64,000 nucleotides of DNA from Cupriavidus taiwanensis (GTDB lineage Bacteria; Pseudomonadota; Gammaproteobacteria; Burkholderiales; Burkholderiaceae): NCBI RefSeq assembly GCF_900249755.1, contig NZ_LT976853.1, forward strand, positions 2,267,274 through 2,331,273. The letters are read 5' to 3'. Shown here piece after piece: positions 9,214-16,490 of the stretch. A model generated the notes under the pieces. It did no database searches, was not told the origin of the DNA, and was given only the letters and a program-made list of their open reading frames with translations. The position numbers were made by a program, and so were the translations under genes. Positions within the stretch are counted from its first letter, which is position 1, and each line of letters begins with the position of its first letter.

Positions 9214-10629
9214 TTACAGCGAGTAGTACATCTCGAACTCGACCGGGTGCGTGGTCATGCGGAAACGCGTGACTTCTTCCATCTTCAGTTCGATGTAGGC
9301 ATCGATCATCGAGTTCGAGAACACACCGCCGCGGGTCAGGAACTCGCGGTCGTTGTCCAGGTACTCGAGTGCCTGGTCCAGGCTCGAGCACACGGTCGGG
9401 ATCTTTGCGTCTTCTTCCGGCGGCAGGTCGTACAGGTTCTTGTCGGCGGCTTCGCCCGGGTGGATCTTGTTCATCACGCCGTCCAGGCCGGCCATCAGCA
9501 GCGCCGAGAAGCCCAGGTACGGGTTCATCAGCGGATCCGGGAAGCGGGTCTCGATGCGGCGGCCCTTCGGGTTGGCCACATACGGGATGCGGATCGAAGC
9601 CGAGCGGTTGCGGGCCGAGTAGGCCAGTTTGACAGGAGCCTCGAAACCCGGCACCAGGCGCTTGTACGAGTTCGTGCCCGGGTTGGTGATGGCGTTCAGG
9701 GCGCGGGCGTGCTTGATGATGCCGCCGATGTAGTACAGCGCGAATTCCGACAGGCCGGCGTAGCCGTTGCCGGCGAACAGGTTCTGGCCGTCCTTCCACA
9801 CCGACTGGTGCACGTGCATGCCCGAGCCGTTGTCGCCGACGATGGGCTTCGGCATGAAGGTGGCGGTCTTGCCGTAGGTGTGGGCCACGTTCTGGATCAC
9901 GTACTTCTGCAGCTGGGTCCAGTCGGCGCGCTGCACCAGCGTGCTGAACCTGGTGCCGATCTCGTTCTGGCCCTGGCCAGCCACTTCGTGGTGGTGGACT
10001 TCAACCGGAATGCCCAGCGATTCCAGGATCAGGCACATTTCCGAACGCATGTCCTGGAAGGTGTCGATCGGGGCGACCGGGAAGTAGCCGCCCTTCTTGC
10101 CCGGACGGTGGCCGCTGTTGCCGTGCTCGAATTCCTTGGCCGACGACCACGGGGCTTCTTCGGAGTGGATCTTGACGAAGCAGCCTTGCATGTCGACGTT
10201 CCAGGTGACGCCGTCGAAGATGAAGAACTCGGGCTCCGGGCCGAAGAAGGCGGTGTCGCCCAGGCCGGTGCTCTTCAGGTAGGCTTCGGCGCGCTTGGCG
10301 ATGGAACGCGGGTCGCGGTCATAGCCCTTGCCGTCCGACGGCTCGATCACGTCGCACGACAGCACCAGCGTCGGCTCTTCGTAGAACGGGTCGATGTGGG
10401 CCGTGTTCGAATCCGGCATCAGCAGCATGTCCGAAGCTTCGATACCCTTCCAGCCGGCGATCGACGAACCGTCGAAAGCGTGGCCGCTTTCGAACTTGTC
10501 TTCATCGAAGTGCGACACGGGCACGGACACGTGTTGCTCCTTGCCTTTGGTATCGGTGAAGCGGAAATCGACGAACTTGACGTCGTTTTCCTTCACCAGC
10601 TTCATCACGTCTGCAACGCTGTGGGCCAT
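9214..10629 (-). CDS. glnA: Type I glutamine synthetase
   Basis: 471 residues, the standard GlnA length. It condenses glutamate and ammonia to glutamine with ATP, the main nitrogen assimilation step. Visible motifs include [12 protein letters not shown] near the N-terminus and NLYDLPPEE near residue 400, whose Tyr is the adenylylation site of GSI-beta enzymes, so control by GlnE is expected. The ATG at 10629 has a good AGGAG site and gives [12 protein letters not shown]; the frame is open 24 nt further upstream but lacks support. Transcription is predicted from the sigma-54 promoter at 10749-10765. Confidence 0.97.
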   Translation of the reverse strand: MAHSVADVMKLVKENDVKFVDFRFTDTKGKEQHVSVPVSHFDEDKFESGHAFDGSSIAGWKGIEASDMLLMPDSNTAHIDPFYEEPTLVLSCDVIEPSDGKGYDRDPRSIAKRAEAYLKSTGLGDTAFFGPEPEFFIFDGVTWNVDMQGCFVKIHSEEAPWSSAKEFEHGNSGHRPGKKGGYFPVAPIDTFQDMRSEMCLILESLGIPVEVHHHEVAGQGQNEIGTRFSTLVQRADWTQLQKYVIQNVAHTYGKTATFMPKPIVGDNGSGMHVHQSVWKDGQNLFAGNGYAGLSEFALYYIGGIIKHARALNAITNPGTNSYKRLVPGFEAPVKLAYSARNRSASIRIPYVANPKGRRIETRFPDPLMNPYLGFSALLMAGLDGVMNKIHPGEAADKNLYDLPPEEDAKIPTVCSSLDQALEYLDNDREFLTRGGVFSNSMIDAYIELKMEEVTRFRMTTHPVEFEMYYSL

Positions 10630-10748
10630 GCCAATCTCCTGGGTATTCGGCAAATGTCTGTGAAAGCCAATTCTTGGGACTGTCGCCAGCGGCGCCGCTG
10701 CATCTTGCCGCGCCTGACTGGCCTCGCCGCGAAAGGACGACGGATGTT

Positions 10749-10765
10749 AGCAGAAAGCGTGCCAA
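10749..10765 (-). promoter_or_regulatory. Sigma-54 promoter of glnA
   Basis: The minus strand reads TTGGCACGCTTTCTGCT. The invariant GG (-24) and GC (-12) are 10 nt apart, and the match to consensus TGGCACG-N4-TTGCW is strong. The predicted transcript has a leader of about 110 nt before the glnA ATG. Two NtrC-type sites lie about 160-200 bp upstream. Confidence 0.88.
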
Positions 10766-10916
10766 CCAAACGCCCCACGCGGCGCCGGGCCCGAAAATTG
10801 TGCAACTCCGGCGAATCGCGCACCATGCTGGCCGGCGGCGAAAACGCCTTCCCGGTGGCAGGCGGCACATGTGGCGCTCCAGCGACACAGGCGACGAGGG
10901 GTGCCTGGCTCATGGA

Positions 10917-10931
10917 ACACCATCATGGTGC
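10917..10931. promoter_or_regulatory. NtrC-type enhancer site 1 (proximal)
   Basis: ACAC-N7-GTGC in the context AACACCATCATGGTGCAA, against the known NtrC dyad GCAC-N7-GTGC; one half-site base differs. Its centre is about 170 bp upstream of the sigma-54 -12 element and 30 bp from site 2. Confidence 0.7.
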
Positions 10932-10946
10932 AAACATCAAGTTACC

Positions 10947-10961
10947 GCACCGTAGTAGTGC
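10947..10961. promoter_or_regulatory. NtrC-type enhancer site 2 (distal)
   Basis: GCACC-GTAGT-AGTGC is an exact match to the NtrC dyad GCAC-N7-GTGC. It overlaps a further palindrome GTGCGTATGCAC (10958-10969). The 30-bp spacing to site 1 is about three helical turns, the geometry needed for cooperative NtrC binding. Confidence 0.78.
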
Positions 10962-11053
10962 GTATGCACCAGAATCGGTCGGCCTCCGCCCTGGGACGAC
11001 GCTTGCCGGGCCCTCCCGGCCTGCGCATCCACCGCCCCGCCACCGCGGCGCTA

Positions 11054-11059
11054 TAGAAT
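11054..11059 (+). promoter_or_regulatory. -10 element TAGAAT of the rhodanese gene
   Basis: CTATAGAATAACG lies 53 nt before the ATG at 11113. The surrounding sequence is very GC-rich and no convincing -35 is seen. Confidence 0.45.
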
Positions 11060-11112
11060 AACGGTTTGCGGCCCCCGCGCCACGAATTCCACCCATTCAA
11101 TTTGTCACGCCG

Positions 11113-11577
11113 ATGACCACCCGAGACGATCTCCTGCAGGCCGCCCGCCAGCGCCAGGAACAAAACCAGTTGCCGTACTTCGGCGCGCTGTCGCCGCAGG
11201 AAGCCTATGCCCTGCTGCAGAACGACCCTTCCGCCGTGCTGGTGGACGTGCGCACGCAGGCCGAGCTGGACTGGGTCGGCGGCGTCGACGTGCCGGACGC
11301 GCAGTTCGCCCATGTCGAATGGATGTCCTACCCGGGCGGCGCGCAGAACGCGCGCTTTGTCGAAGAGCTGCGCGCGCGCGTGCCGTCCGACGTGCCGGTG
11401 CTGTTCCTGTGCCGCAGCGCGGCGCGCTCCAAGCACGCGGCACGCGTGGCCACCGAAGCCGGCTACCATTTCGCCATGGACGTGCTCGAGGGCTTTGAAG
11501 GCAACCGCGACGATCACCACCACCGCAAGACCGTCGAGGGCTGGTGCGTGCGCGGCCTGCCCTGGCATGGCGCCTGA
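11113..11577 (+). CDS. Rhodanese-domain sulfurtransferase
   Basis: 154 residues, a single rhodanese domain. The conserved LVDVRTQAE is at residues 43-51 and the catalytic loop CRSAARS carries the persulfide-forming Cys100. Such proteins move sulfane sulfur between thiols. The physiological donor and acceptor cannot be told from sequence. No signal peptide, so probably cytoplasmic. It is divergent from glnA and is followed after 16 nt by a very strong palindromic terminator. Confidence 0.88.
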   Translation: MTTRDDLLQAARQRQEQNQLPYFGALSPQEAYALLQNDPSAVLVDVRTQAELDWVGGVDVPDAQFAHVEWMSYPGGAQNARFVEELRARVPSDVPVLFLCRSAARSKHAARVATEAGYHFAMDVLEGFEGNRDDHHHRKTVEGWCVRGLPWHGA

Positions 11578-11593
11578 TACCTCGGCCTGAAGC

Positions 11594-11626
11594 AAAAGGG
11601 GCAGCCATGGCTGCCCCTTTTCTTTT
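11594..11626. terminator. Bidirectional terminator between the rhodanese and CinA-like genes
   Basis: A perfect 28-bp palindrome, AAAAGGGGCAGCC around a central AT/CATG and its complement (11594-11621), followed on the plus strand by TCTTTT. The genes on both sides converge here, and the A/T ends let it work in both directions. Confidence 0.88.
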
Positions 11627-11641
11627 GGCCGGCCGGTGCGC

Positions 11642-12466
11642 CTAAGCCTGCGCCGCCTGCCGCGGCGGCTGCTCCACGGTCTCGTACCCCATTGCCTGCA
11701 CGCCTTCGAGCAGCATCGCATAGGCCGGGGCCAGCAGTTCGGACGGGCCCTTGACGCCCAGGTCGATATGGCGGCGCGCGAAGCGGTCGCCGCGCTGCAC
11801 GTCGCCGACCGACGGCAGGCTGAACACGCGGATGCCCGGATGCGCCGCCTCGACACGTTCCATCAGCGGCGTCAGCGTCGACTCCGGCGCCTCGAACACG
11901 TAGAAGGCCCGCTCCTGCTGCGGCGCCTGGTGGAACAGGTGCGCATAGTCGTGGTCCAGTACCCACTCCATCATCGGCCACGCCATCACCGGGAAGCCCG
12001 GCATGAAATGATGGTGACCGACCGAGAAGCCGGGGATGCGGTTGTAGCTGTTGGGGATGATGCGCGCGCCCTCGGGGAACTCGCCCATCTTGAAGCGGTG
12101 CTGGTTCTCCGGCAGGGTCAGGTCGCCCTTGACCGGGTCGCCGCCGGCGGTCTCGGCGATGCGCAGCGCGATCAGTTCGCGCGCCTCGGGATGGAGCACC
12201 AGCGGCACGCCCAGCGCCGCCGCCGCGCACTGGCGCGTGTGGTCGTCGGGCGTCGCGCCGATGCCGCCGGTGCAGAACACCACGTCCGGGCCGGCCAGCG
12301 TGCGTCGCAGCGTGGCGGTGATGCGGGCGCGGTCGTCGCCGACGTACTCGGCCCAGTCCAGCGCCAGGCCGCGCGCGCCCAGCAGTTCGATGGTGCGGCG
12401 CAGGTGCTTGTCTTCGCGCCGCCCGGACAGAATCTCGTCGCCAATGACGATCAGGCCGAAACCCAT
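11642..12466 (-). CDS. CinA/MoaB-type molybdopterin-binding domain protein
   Basis: 274 residues. The N-terminal MoCF_BD (MoaB/Mog-like) domain starts directly at MGFGLIVIGDEILSGRREDKH and contains FCTGGIGATPDDHT. This is the COG1058 type of domain found in CinA (nicotinamide-nucleotide amidohydrolase family) but without the C-terminal deamidase domain. Activity is uncertain: it may be an ADP-ribose/CoA pyrophosphatase-like or cofactor-related enzyme. The start lies 12 nt after the stop of the EI24 gene, so both are probably one transcript. Confidence 0.78.
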   Translation of the reverse strand: MGFGLIVIGDEILSGRREDKHLRRTIELLGARGLALDWAEYVGDDRARITATLRRTLAGPDVVFCTGGIGATPDDHTRQCAAAALGVPLVLHPEARELIALRIAETAGGDPVKGDLTLPENQHRFKMGEFPEGARIIPNSYNRIPGFSVGHHHFMPGFPVMAWPMMEWVLDHDYAHLFHQAPQQERAFYVFEAPESTLTPLMERVEAAHPGIRVFSLPSVGDVQRGDRFARRHIDLGVKGPSELLAPAYAMLLEGVQAMGYETVEQPPRQAAQA

Positions 12467-12478
12467 ATTGCCCTCGCT

Positions 12479-13366
12479 TCAGGAATTTTCGATGCGGCGC
12501 ACGTCGTGCGGCGCCAGGTCGATGACGTCGCCGCCCGGCGACGAGGCGGCAGGTGGCTGGGCCGGCACGGCGGCGCGCTCGGCGCGCAGCTGCGCCAGCG
12601 CGCGCAGGCAGAAATGGCCGAACCACAGCGCCGAGAAGATAAAGATCAGCACATAGAGCCACAGCGTGCCGGCCAGCACGAACGGGAACAGGAAGATCAC
12701 CGCGGCCGACGACACCCACAGAATCGTCGGCGCCGAGCCCAGCAGCCCCACCGCCACCCCCATCACCAGCAGCGGCGTGCGGTGGCGCCGCACCAGGGTC
12801 TTGCGCTCTTCGGCGCTGGCGTGGTCGGCAAGCGCGTCATATGTCATCACGCGGTAGGTCAGCCAGCCCCACAGCACCGGCGGGATCAGCGCAAAGAACG
12901 GCGGGATCAGCCACAGCGGCAGCGTCACCAGCACCAGCGACAGGAACACCAGGGTGCTGCCGAGCGAATGGAACACGCTGCCCAGCACGCTGCCGCCATG
13001 GGACTTGGCCAGGTCCGGGTAGTTGCGCTCGAGGTGGCGCACCACCGCCGGCACCGAGAACACGCCGATAAACATCAGCATCGACGCGATCACCAGCGGG
13101 ATCGCCAGCGCCGCCACGAACAGCGGCGCGACGATGGCGCGCATCGATTGCAGCCCGAACCAGTCGAGCGCGCTGTAGATCCAGCTGGTCAGGATCGAGG
13201 TTTCCAGGAAGCTGCGCGTGGCGCCCATGATGGGGTCCCAGCCCCACCACAGCAGCCCGCCCCACAGCAGCGTGGCCAGGACGAAAGGCAGCACGGTCAG
13301 CATCAGCATGCGGGGATGCAGCTGGCTGACCAGCGCGCGGCCAAACGAGCGGAAGATATCGTTCAT
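12479..13366 (-). CDS. EI24-domain (CysZ-like) integral membrane protein
   Basis: 295 residues with several hydrophobic segments (about 20-38, 70-95, 115-150, 160-190, 215-265) and a short Ala/Pro-rich cytoplasmic tail. It resembles the EI24 family that includes the sulfate transporter CysZ, but no cys genes are nearby, so substrate or role is unknown. The start MNDIFRSFGRALVSQLHPRML was chosen because the frame upstream enters the region of another gene. It probably shares a transcript with the CinA-like gene downstream. Confidence 0.75.
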   Translation of the reverse strand: MNDIFRSFGRALVSQLHPRMLMLTVLPFVLATLLWGGLLWWGWDPIMGATRSFLETSILTSWIYSALDWFGLQSMRAIVAPLFVAALAIPLVIASMLMFIGVFSVPAVVRHLERNYPDLAKSHGGSVLGSVFHSLGSTLVFLSLVLVTLPLWLIPPFFALIPPVLWGWLTYRVMTYDALADHASAEERKTLVRRHRTPLLVMGVAVGLLGSAPTILWVSSAAVIFLFPFVLAGTLWLYVLIFIFSALWFGHFCLRALAQLRAERAAVPAQPPAASSPGGDVIDLAPHDVRRIENS

Positions 13367-13506
13367 GCAGTCGAAGGCAAGACAGGAAAGTCGCGGGGAA
13401 CCGGCCCGGGTCAGCCAGGTGACGGGCCGGCGGCAACCCGGAACACTAGCATACGCCACCCGCCAACATGGCGCGCCGGGGGGAAGGATGCCCGGGAACG
13501 CCGGCT

Positions 13507-14481
13507 TCAGCGCAGCCGCAGCAGCCGCTTGATGCCGTACCACTGGTGCGCCAGGAAGCCCGCGCCGTAGTCGTGGCCCTTGCCCACCGGCGGCGGCAGC
13601 TGGTCGCGGATGCCGGTGGGATGGTAGGTCTCGGTGAAGACCGCGGTGCCGAACAGCATGTCCCACCAGGGGAAGATCACGCCGTAGTTGCAGCCGCCCA
13701 GCTTTGCCGGCGCACCGTCGGCTTCGTGGCCGATGCCGACCGCGTGGTGGGTGCGGTGAAAGCGCGGCGAGATCAGCAGCCGCTCGCCGAGCGTGCCGAA
13801 ATGCATCCGCACATTGGCATGCTGCAGGCTTTGCAGCAACTGCGACAGCGCCACCAGCAGCACATACTGCGACGGCTCCACGCCCACCCCCAGCGCCACC
13901 AGCGCAAACACGAAGTCGCGCAGCATGTCGTCCAGCAGGTGGTTGCGGTTGTCGCTCCACAACGTCATCTGGCGCTGGCTGTGGTGCACCGCGTGCAGGT
14001 GCCACCACCAGCGGAACGAGTGCGACAGCCGGTGGTACCAGTAATCGAGCAGGTCGAACAGCAGCAGGTAGACAAAGAAGCTGACCAGCGGCACCGAGGT
14101 CACGCCCGGCCACCAGTCTTCCACATTGATACGGTGCCAGCCCATCAGCCGCAGGTGGCCTTCCAGCGCGTCGGTCAGCGGCGCCAGCAGGAAGAACATC
14201 GCCAGCCGGAACAGGCCGAGCCGGTGGATCACGGTGTACAGGATGTCGGTGCGGATGGCGGCCCGGTCGGCCACGGCTTCGACCGGCCGCCACTTCTCCA
14301 GCGGCCCCAGGATCAGCGCCATCACCGCGATCTGCACCAGCCCCACCAGCAGCCACTCGGTGCCGGTGAAGGCTTCCTCGGCATAGCGGCCGAAGCCCAG
14401 GTCATAGACCACCGGCAGCACCACGTCCTGGAACAGCGTGCCTTCGATCTGCCCGATCCATGCGTTCAGCGTCTCCCACAT
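13507..14481 (-). CDS. Sterol desaturase / fatty acid hydroxylase family membrane enzyme
   Basis: 324 residues with hydrophobic segments in the N-terminal half. The histidine clusters of the non-haem di-iron hydroxylase family are present: HRLSHS, HLHAVHH and HRTHHAVG. The family hydroxylates or desaturates lipids at the membrane; this substrate is unknown. The ATG shares its A with the TGA of the upstream deacetylase gene (TGATG at 14483-14479), a classic translational coupling junction. The longer upstream frame was rejected because it would run through the deacetylase gene. Confidence 0.85.
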   Translation of the reverse strand: MWETLNAWIGQIEGTLFQDVVLPVVYDLGFGRYAEEAFTGTEWLLVGLVQIAVMALILGPLEKWRPVEAVADRAAIRTDILYTVIHRLGLFRLAMFFLLAPLTDALEGHLRLMGWHRINVEDWWPGVTSVPLVSFFVYLLLFDLLDYWYHRLSHSFRWWWHLHAVHHSQRQMTLWSDNRNHLLDDMLRDFVFALVALGVGVEPSQYVLLVALSQLLQSLQHANVRMHFGTLGERLLISPRFHRTHHAVGIGHEADGAPAKLGGCNYGVIFPWWDMLFGTAVFTETYHPTGIRDQLPPPVGKGHDYGAGFLAHQWYGIKRLLRLR

Positions 14482-15341
14482 CAGCGTGCGCCCTCCTGTG
14501 CCTTGATGGGCCGTGCGATCCAGTCGCGATAGGCCGGGTGTTCGCGCAGCGTCGCGAAGCAGAAGCCCTTGCGTTCCAGCCCGGTGAGCAGCGGCTCGAG
14601 CACCGCCGGCGCCCACGGATCCTGCCGCGACCAGATGCCCAGGTGCGCCATGGCGATGTCGCCGTCGCGCAGGCTGGAAAGCGCACGCTGCAGCAACACG
14701 GCGTTGGGATAGCGCGCCGACGACAGCTCATCGCCGAGGAAGCCCGCCGGCGCCCAGCCGACATGCCGGAAGCCGCATTGCTCGGCCCACTGCAGCGTCT
14801 GCGGCGCGGTGCGCCCGCCCGGGGCGCGCCACAGCGGCACCATGCCGGCGCCGGTCATGCCGCGCAGGGCGTCGGCGCTGCGCCGCAATTCCTTGCAGAA
14901 GCCGGCCTGGTCCATGGCCACGTCCTGGCCCGCCTGCGCGCCGAACTGCGGCCGCATGGTGACCTGGCCGGCGCGCACGCTGCGCAGGTAGACATGGTCG
15001 AAGGTATGCGTGCCGAAGGCGTGGCCGTCGGCCACCAGCGACTTCCAGTAGGGCGCCCACGACGGGTCGAGCGAACTGTCGTTGCGCACCGTCGGCTCGT
15101 TGGCCAGGAAGAAGGTGGCGCGGATCTGGTGGCGGCGCAGGGTGTCGGCGATCAGCTGCGCCTGGCTCATGCTGCCGGTGTCGAAGGTCAGGTAGAGCGT
15201 ACCGGCCGGGCATGCCTTGGCGGCCGGCGCGGCGGCGGCCTGCTGCGCGAGCGGCATGGCGCAGGCCAGTGCCAGCGCGGCCAGCCACCTGGCCGGCCAT
15301 CTGGCCAGCGTTGGGGAGCGCAATGCCTGGATCGGTGCCAT
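14481..15341 (-). CDS. Polysaccharide deacetylase (NodB-fold), secreted, with altered motif 1
   Basis: 286 residues. A signal peptide of about 38 residues is followed by a NodB-type domain. Motif 1 reads TFDTG (Asp54, then Thr55) where the family usually has TFDDG; the second Asp normally binds the metal. Motif 2 HTFDH (His112, His116) and motif 3 RAPGG are intact. The fold and location point to an envelope or exopolysaccharide target, but activity may differ from classic deacetylases. It starts 21 nt after the beta-propeller gene stop and overlaps the next gene by 1 nt, so the three form one transcription unit. Confidence 0.85.
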   Translation of the reverse strand: MAPIQALRSPTLARWPARWLAALALACAMPLAQQAAAAPAAKACPAGTLYLTFDTGSMSQAQLIADTLRRHQIRATFFLANEPTVRNDSSLDPSWAPYWKSLVADGHAFGTHTFDHVYLRSVRAGQVTMRPQFGAQAGQDVAMDQAGFCKELRRSADALRGMTGAGMVPLWRAPGGRTAPQTLQWAEQCGFRHVGWAPAGFLGDELSSARYPNAVLLQRALSSLRDGDIAMAHLGIWSRQDPWAPAVLEPLLTGLERKGFCFATLREHPAYRDWIARPIKAQEGAR

Positions 15342-15362
15342 GGTCCCTGCCCTGCGTGCGCG

Positions 15363-16349
15363 TCAGTACAGCGGCGCGCGCGTGCGGAAATAGATGCCGT
15401 GCGGCGAGCGGCCGACGCGCACGGTCTTGACCAGCTTGCGGCTGGCCACGTCGACCAGCCCGACCGAGCGCGCCCAGCGGAAGGTCACCCACAGGGTCTT
15501 GCCGTCGGCGGTCAGCTCCATGTCGTCCGGGCCCGGCGGCAGGCCAGTGATGTCGCCGACCTTGTTCAGGGTCTGCTGGTCGATGATGCTGATGCTGCCG
15601 GTGACGCGGTTGCTGAGAAACAGGTGGCGCCGGTCGCCGACCGCGCGGAAGTTGTGCGCGCCCTTGCCGGTCTGGATCTGCTTGACCACGGTGCGCGTGC
15701 GCCAGTCGATCACGGCCACGTAGTCGGCGCCGGTCATGCCGACCAGCAGGTATTTCTGGTCCGGCGTGACCCAGATCCCCGCCGGCGCCGAACCGGTTTC
15801 CATGCGCCACAACACGTTCTGCGTGACCAGGTCGATGGCGGCGACTTCGTTGGAGTCCTGCAGCGTGATGAAGGCGATGCGGCTGTCGGCGGTAAACGCG
15901 ATATGGCTAGGGGTCTTGGCCAGCGGATACTGCTTGGCCAGCTTCAGTGCCTTGCCGTCCCAGCGGTACACGTCGACGCGGTCGAGCCGGTTGCCGGTGG
16001 CGACAAACCACTTCTGGTCGGGGGAGAAGCCGATCTGGTAGGGGTCGTCGATATTGGGCACGCGCTGCTGGACCTTGCCGGTGACCGGATCCAGGAAGAC
16101 GAGATCGTTGCCGACCGCATTGGCGACGATCAGCGATTTGTCGTCCGGCGTGGCGATCAGGTGGTGAGGCTCCTTGCCGATCGGGAAGGTCTCGAGCACC
16201 TTCTGCGTGTCCTTGTCGATCAGCGTGACGGTGGCATCACCCGAATTGAGGATCACCACCACTTCCGCCAAGGCCGGCGCCGCCATCAGGCCCAGCGCGA
16301 ACGCGCCCACCGTGATCCCACCAGCCACCCACCGCCGCAATGCGAACAT
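15363..16349 (-). CDS. YVTN/YncE-type beta-propeller protein, exported
   Basis: 328 residues. A signal peptide (about 1-27, ending in APALA) is followed by repeated blade motifs such as TPDDKSLIVANA, SPDQKWFVATG, TPDQKYLLVGM and TADGKTLWVTF. This is the YVTN-repeat seven-bladed propeller fold. Such proteins act as periplasmic binding scaffolds and no enzymatic residue is recognised. It leads a unit with a polysaccharide deacetylase and a sterol desaturase-type enzyme. The start at 16349 puts the signal peptide at the N-terminus; the frame extends upstream without a plausible start. Confidence 0.83.
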   Translation of the reverse strand: MFALRRWVAGGITVGAFALGLMAAPALAEVVVILNSGDATVTLIDKDTQKVLETFPIGKEPHHLIATPDDKSLIVANAVGNDLVFLDPVTGKVQQRVPNIDDPYQIGFSPDQKWFVATGNRLDRVDVYRWDGKALKLAKQYPLAKTPSHIAFTADSRIAFITLQDSNEVAAIDLVTQNVLWRMETGSAPAGIWVTPDQKYLLVGMTGADYVAVIDWRTRTVVKQIQTGKGAHNFRAVGDRRHLFLSNRVTGSISIIDQQTLNKVGDITGLPPGPDDMELTADGKTLWVTFRWARSVGLVDVASRKLVKTVRVGRSPHGIYFRTRAPLY

Positions 16350-16380
16350 AAGACCCGCTACCCGAAGAACTGAATCGGCG

Positions 16381-16386
16381 ATTCTA
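16381..16386 (-). promoter_or_regulatory. -10 element TAGAAT of the beta-propeller gene
   Basis: The minus strand reads CGTTAGAATCG 31 nt before the ATG. It would drive the propeller-deacetylase-desaturase unit. The -35 is not clear. Confidence 0.45.
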
Positions 16387-16490
16387 ACGTTTGGGCGGCT
16401 AATTCCGCTGACGTCGCGGCGGGCTGCAGACAAGTATTTGGCAGATTGTTGCGCCGGCACGACCATTTGCCGCCGTACCGGCGCGCAGCC

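Larger units (their letters stand above)
10630..11112. other. glnA / rhodanese divergent regulatory region (483 bp, no gene)
   Basis: It holds the glnA leader (about 110 nt), the sigma-54 promoter, two NtrC sites, and near its right end the -10 of the rhodanese gene. Short open frames here are GC-driven and lack ribosome sites. A weaker NtrC half-site, GCACCATG near 10820, has no matching second half. Confidence 0.7.

Noticed and set aside
10815..10830. Third NtrC site near glnA (GCACCATGCTGGCC)
   Set aside because: Only one half matches the dyad; the second half is missing.
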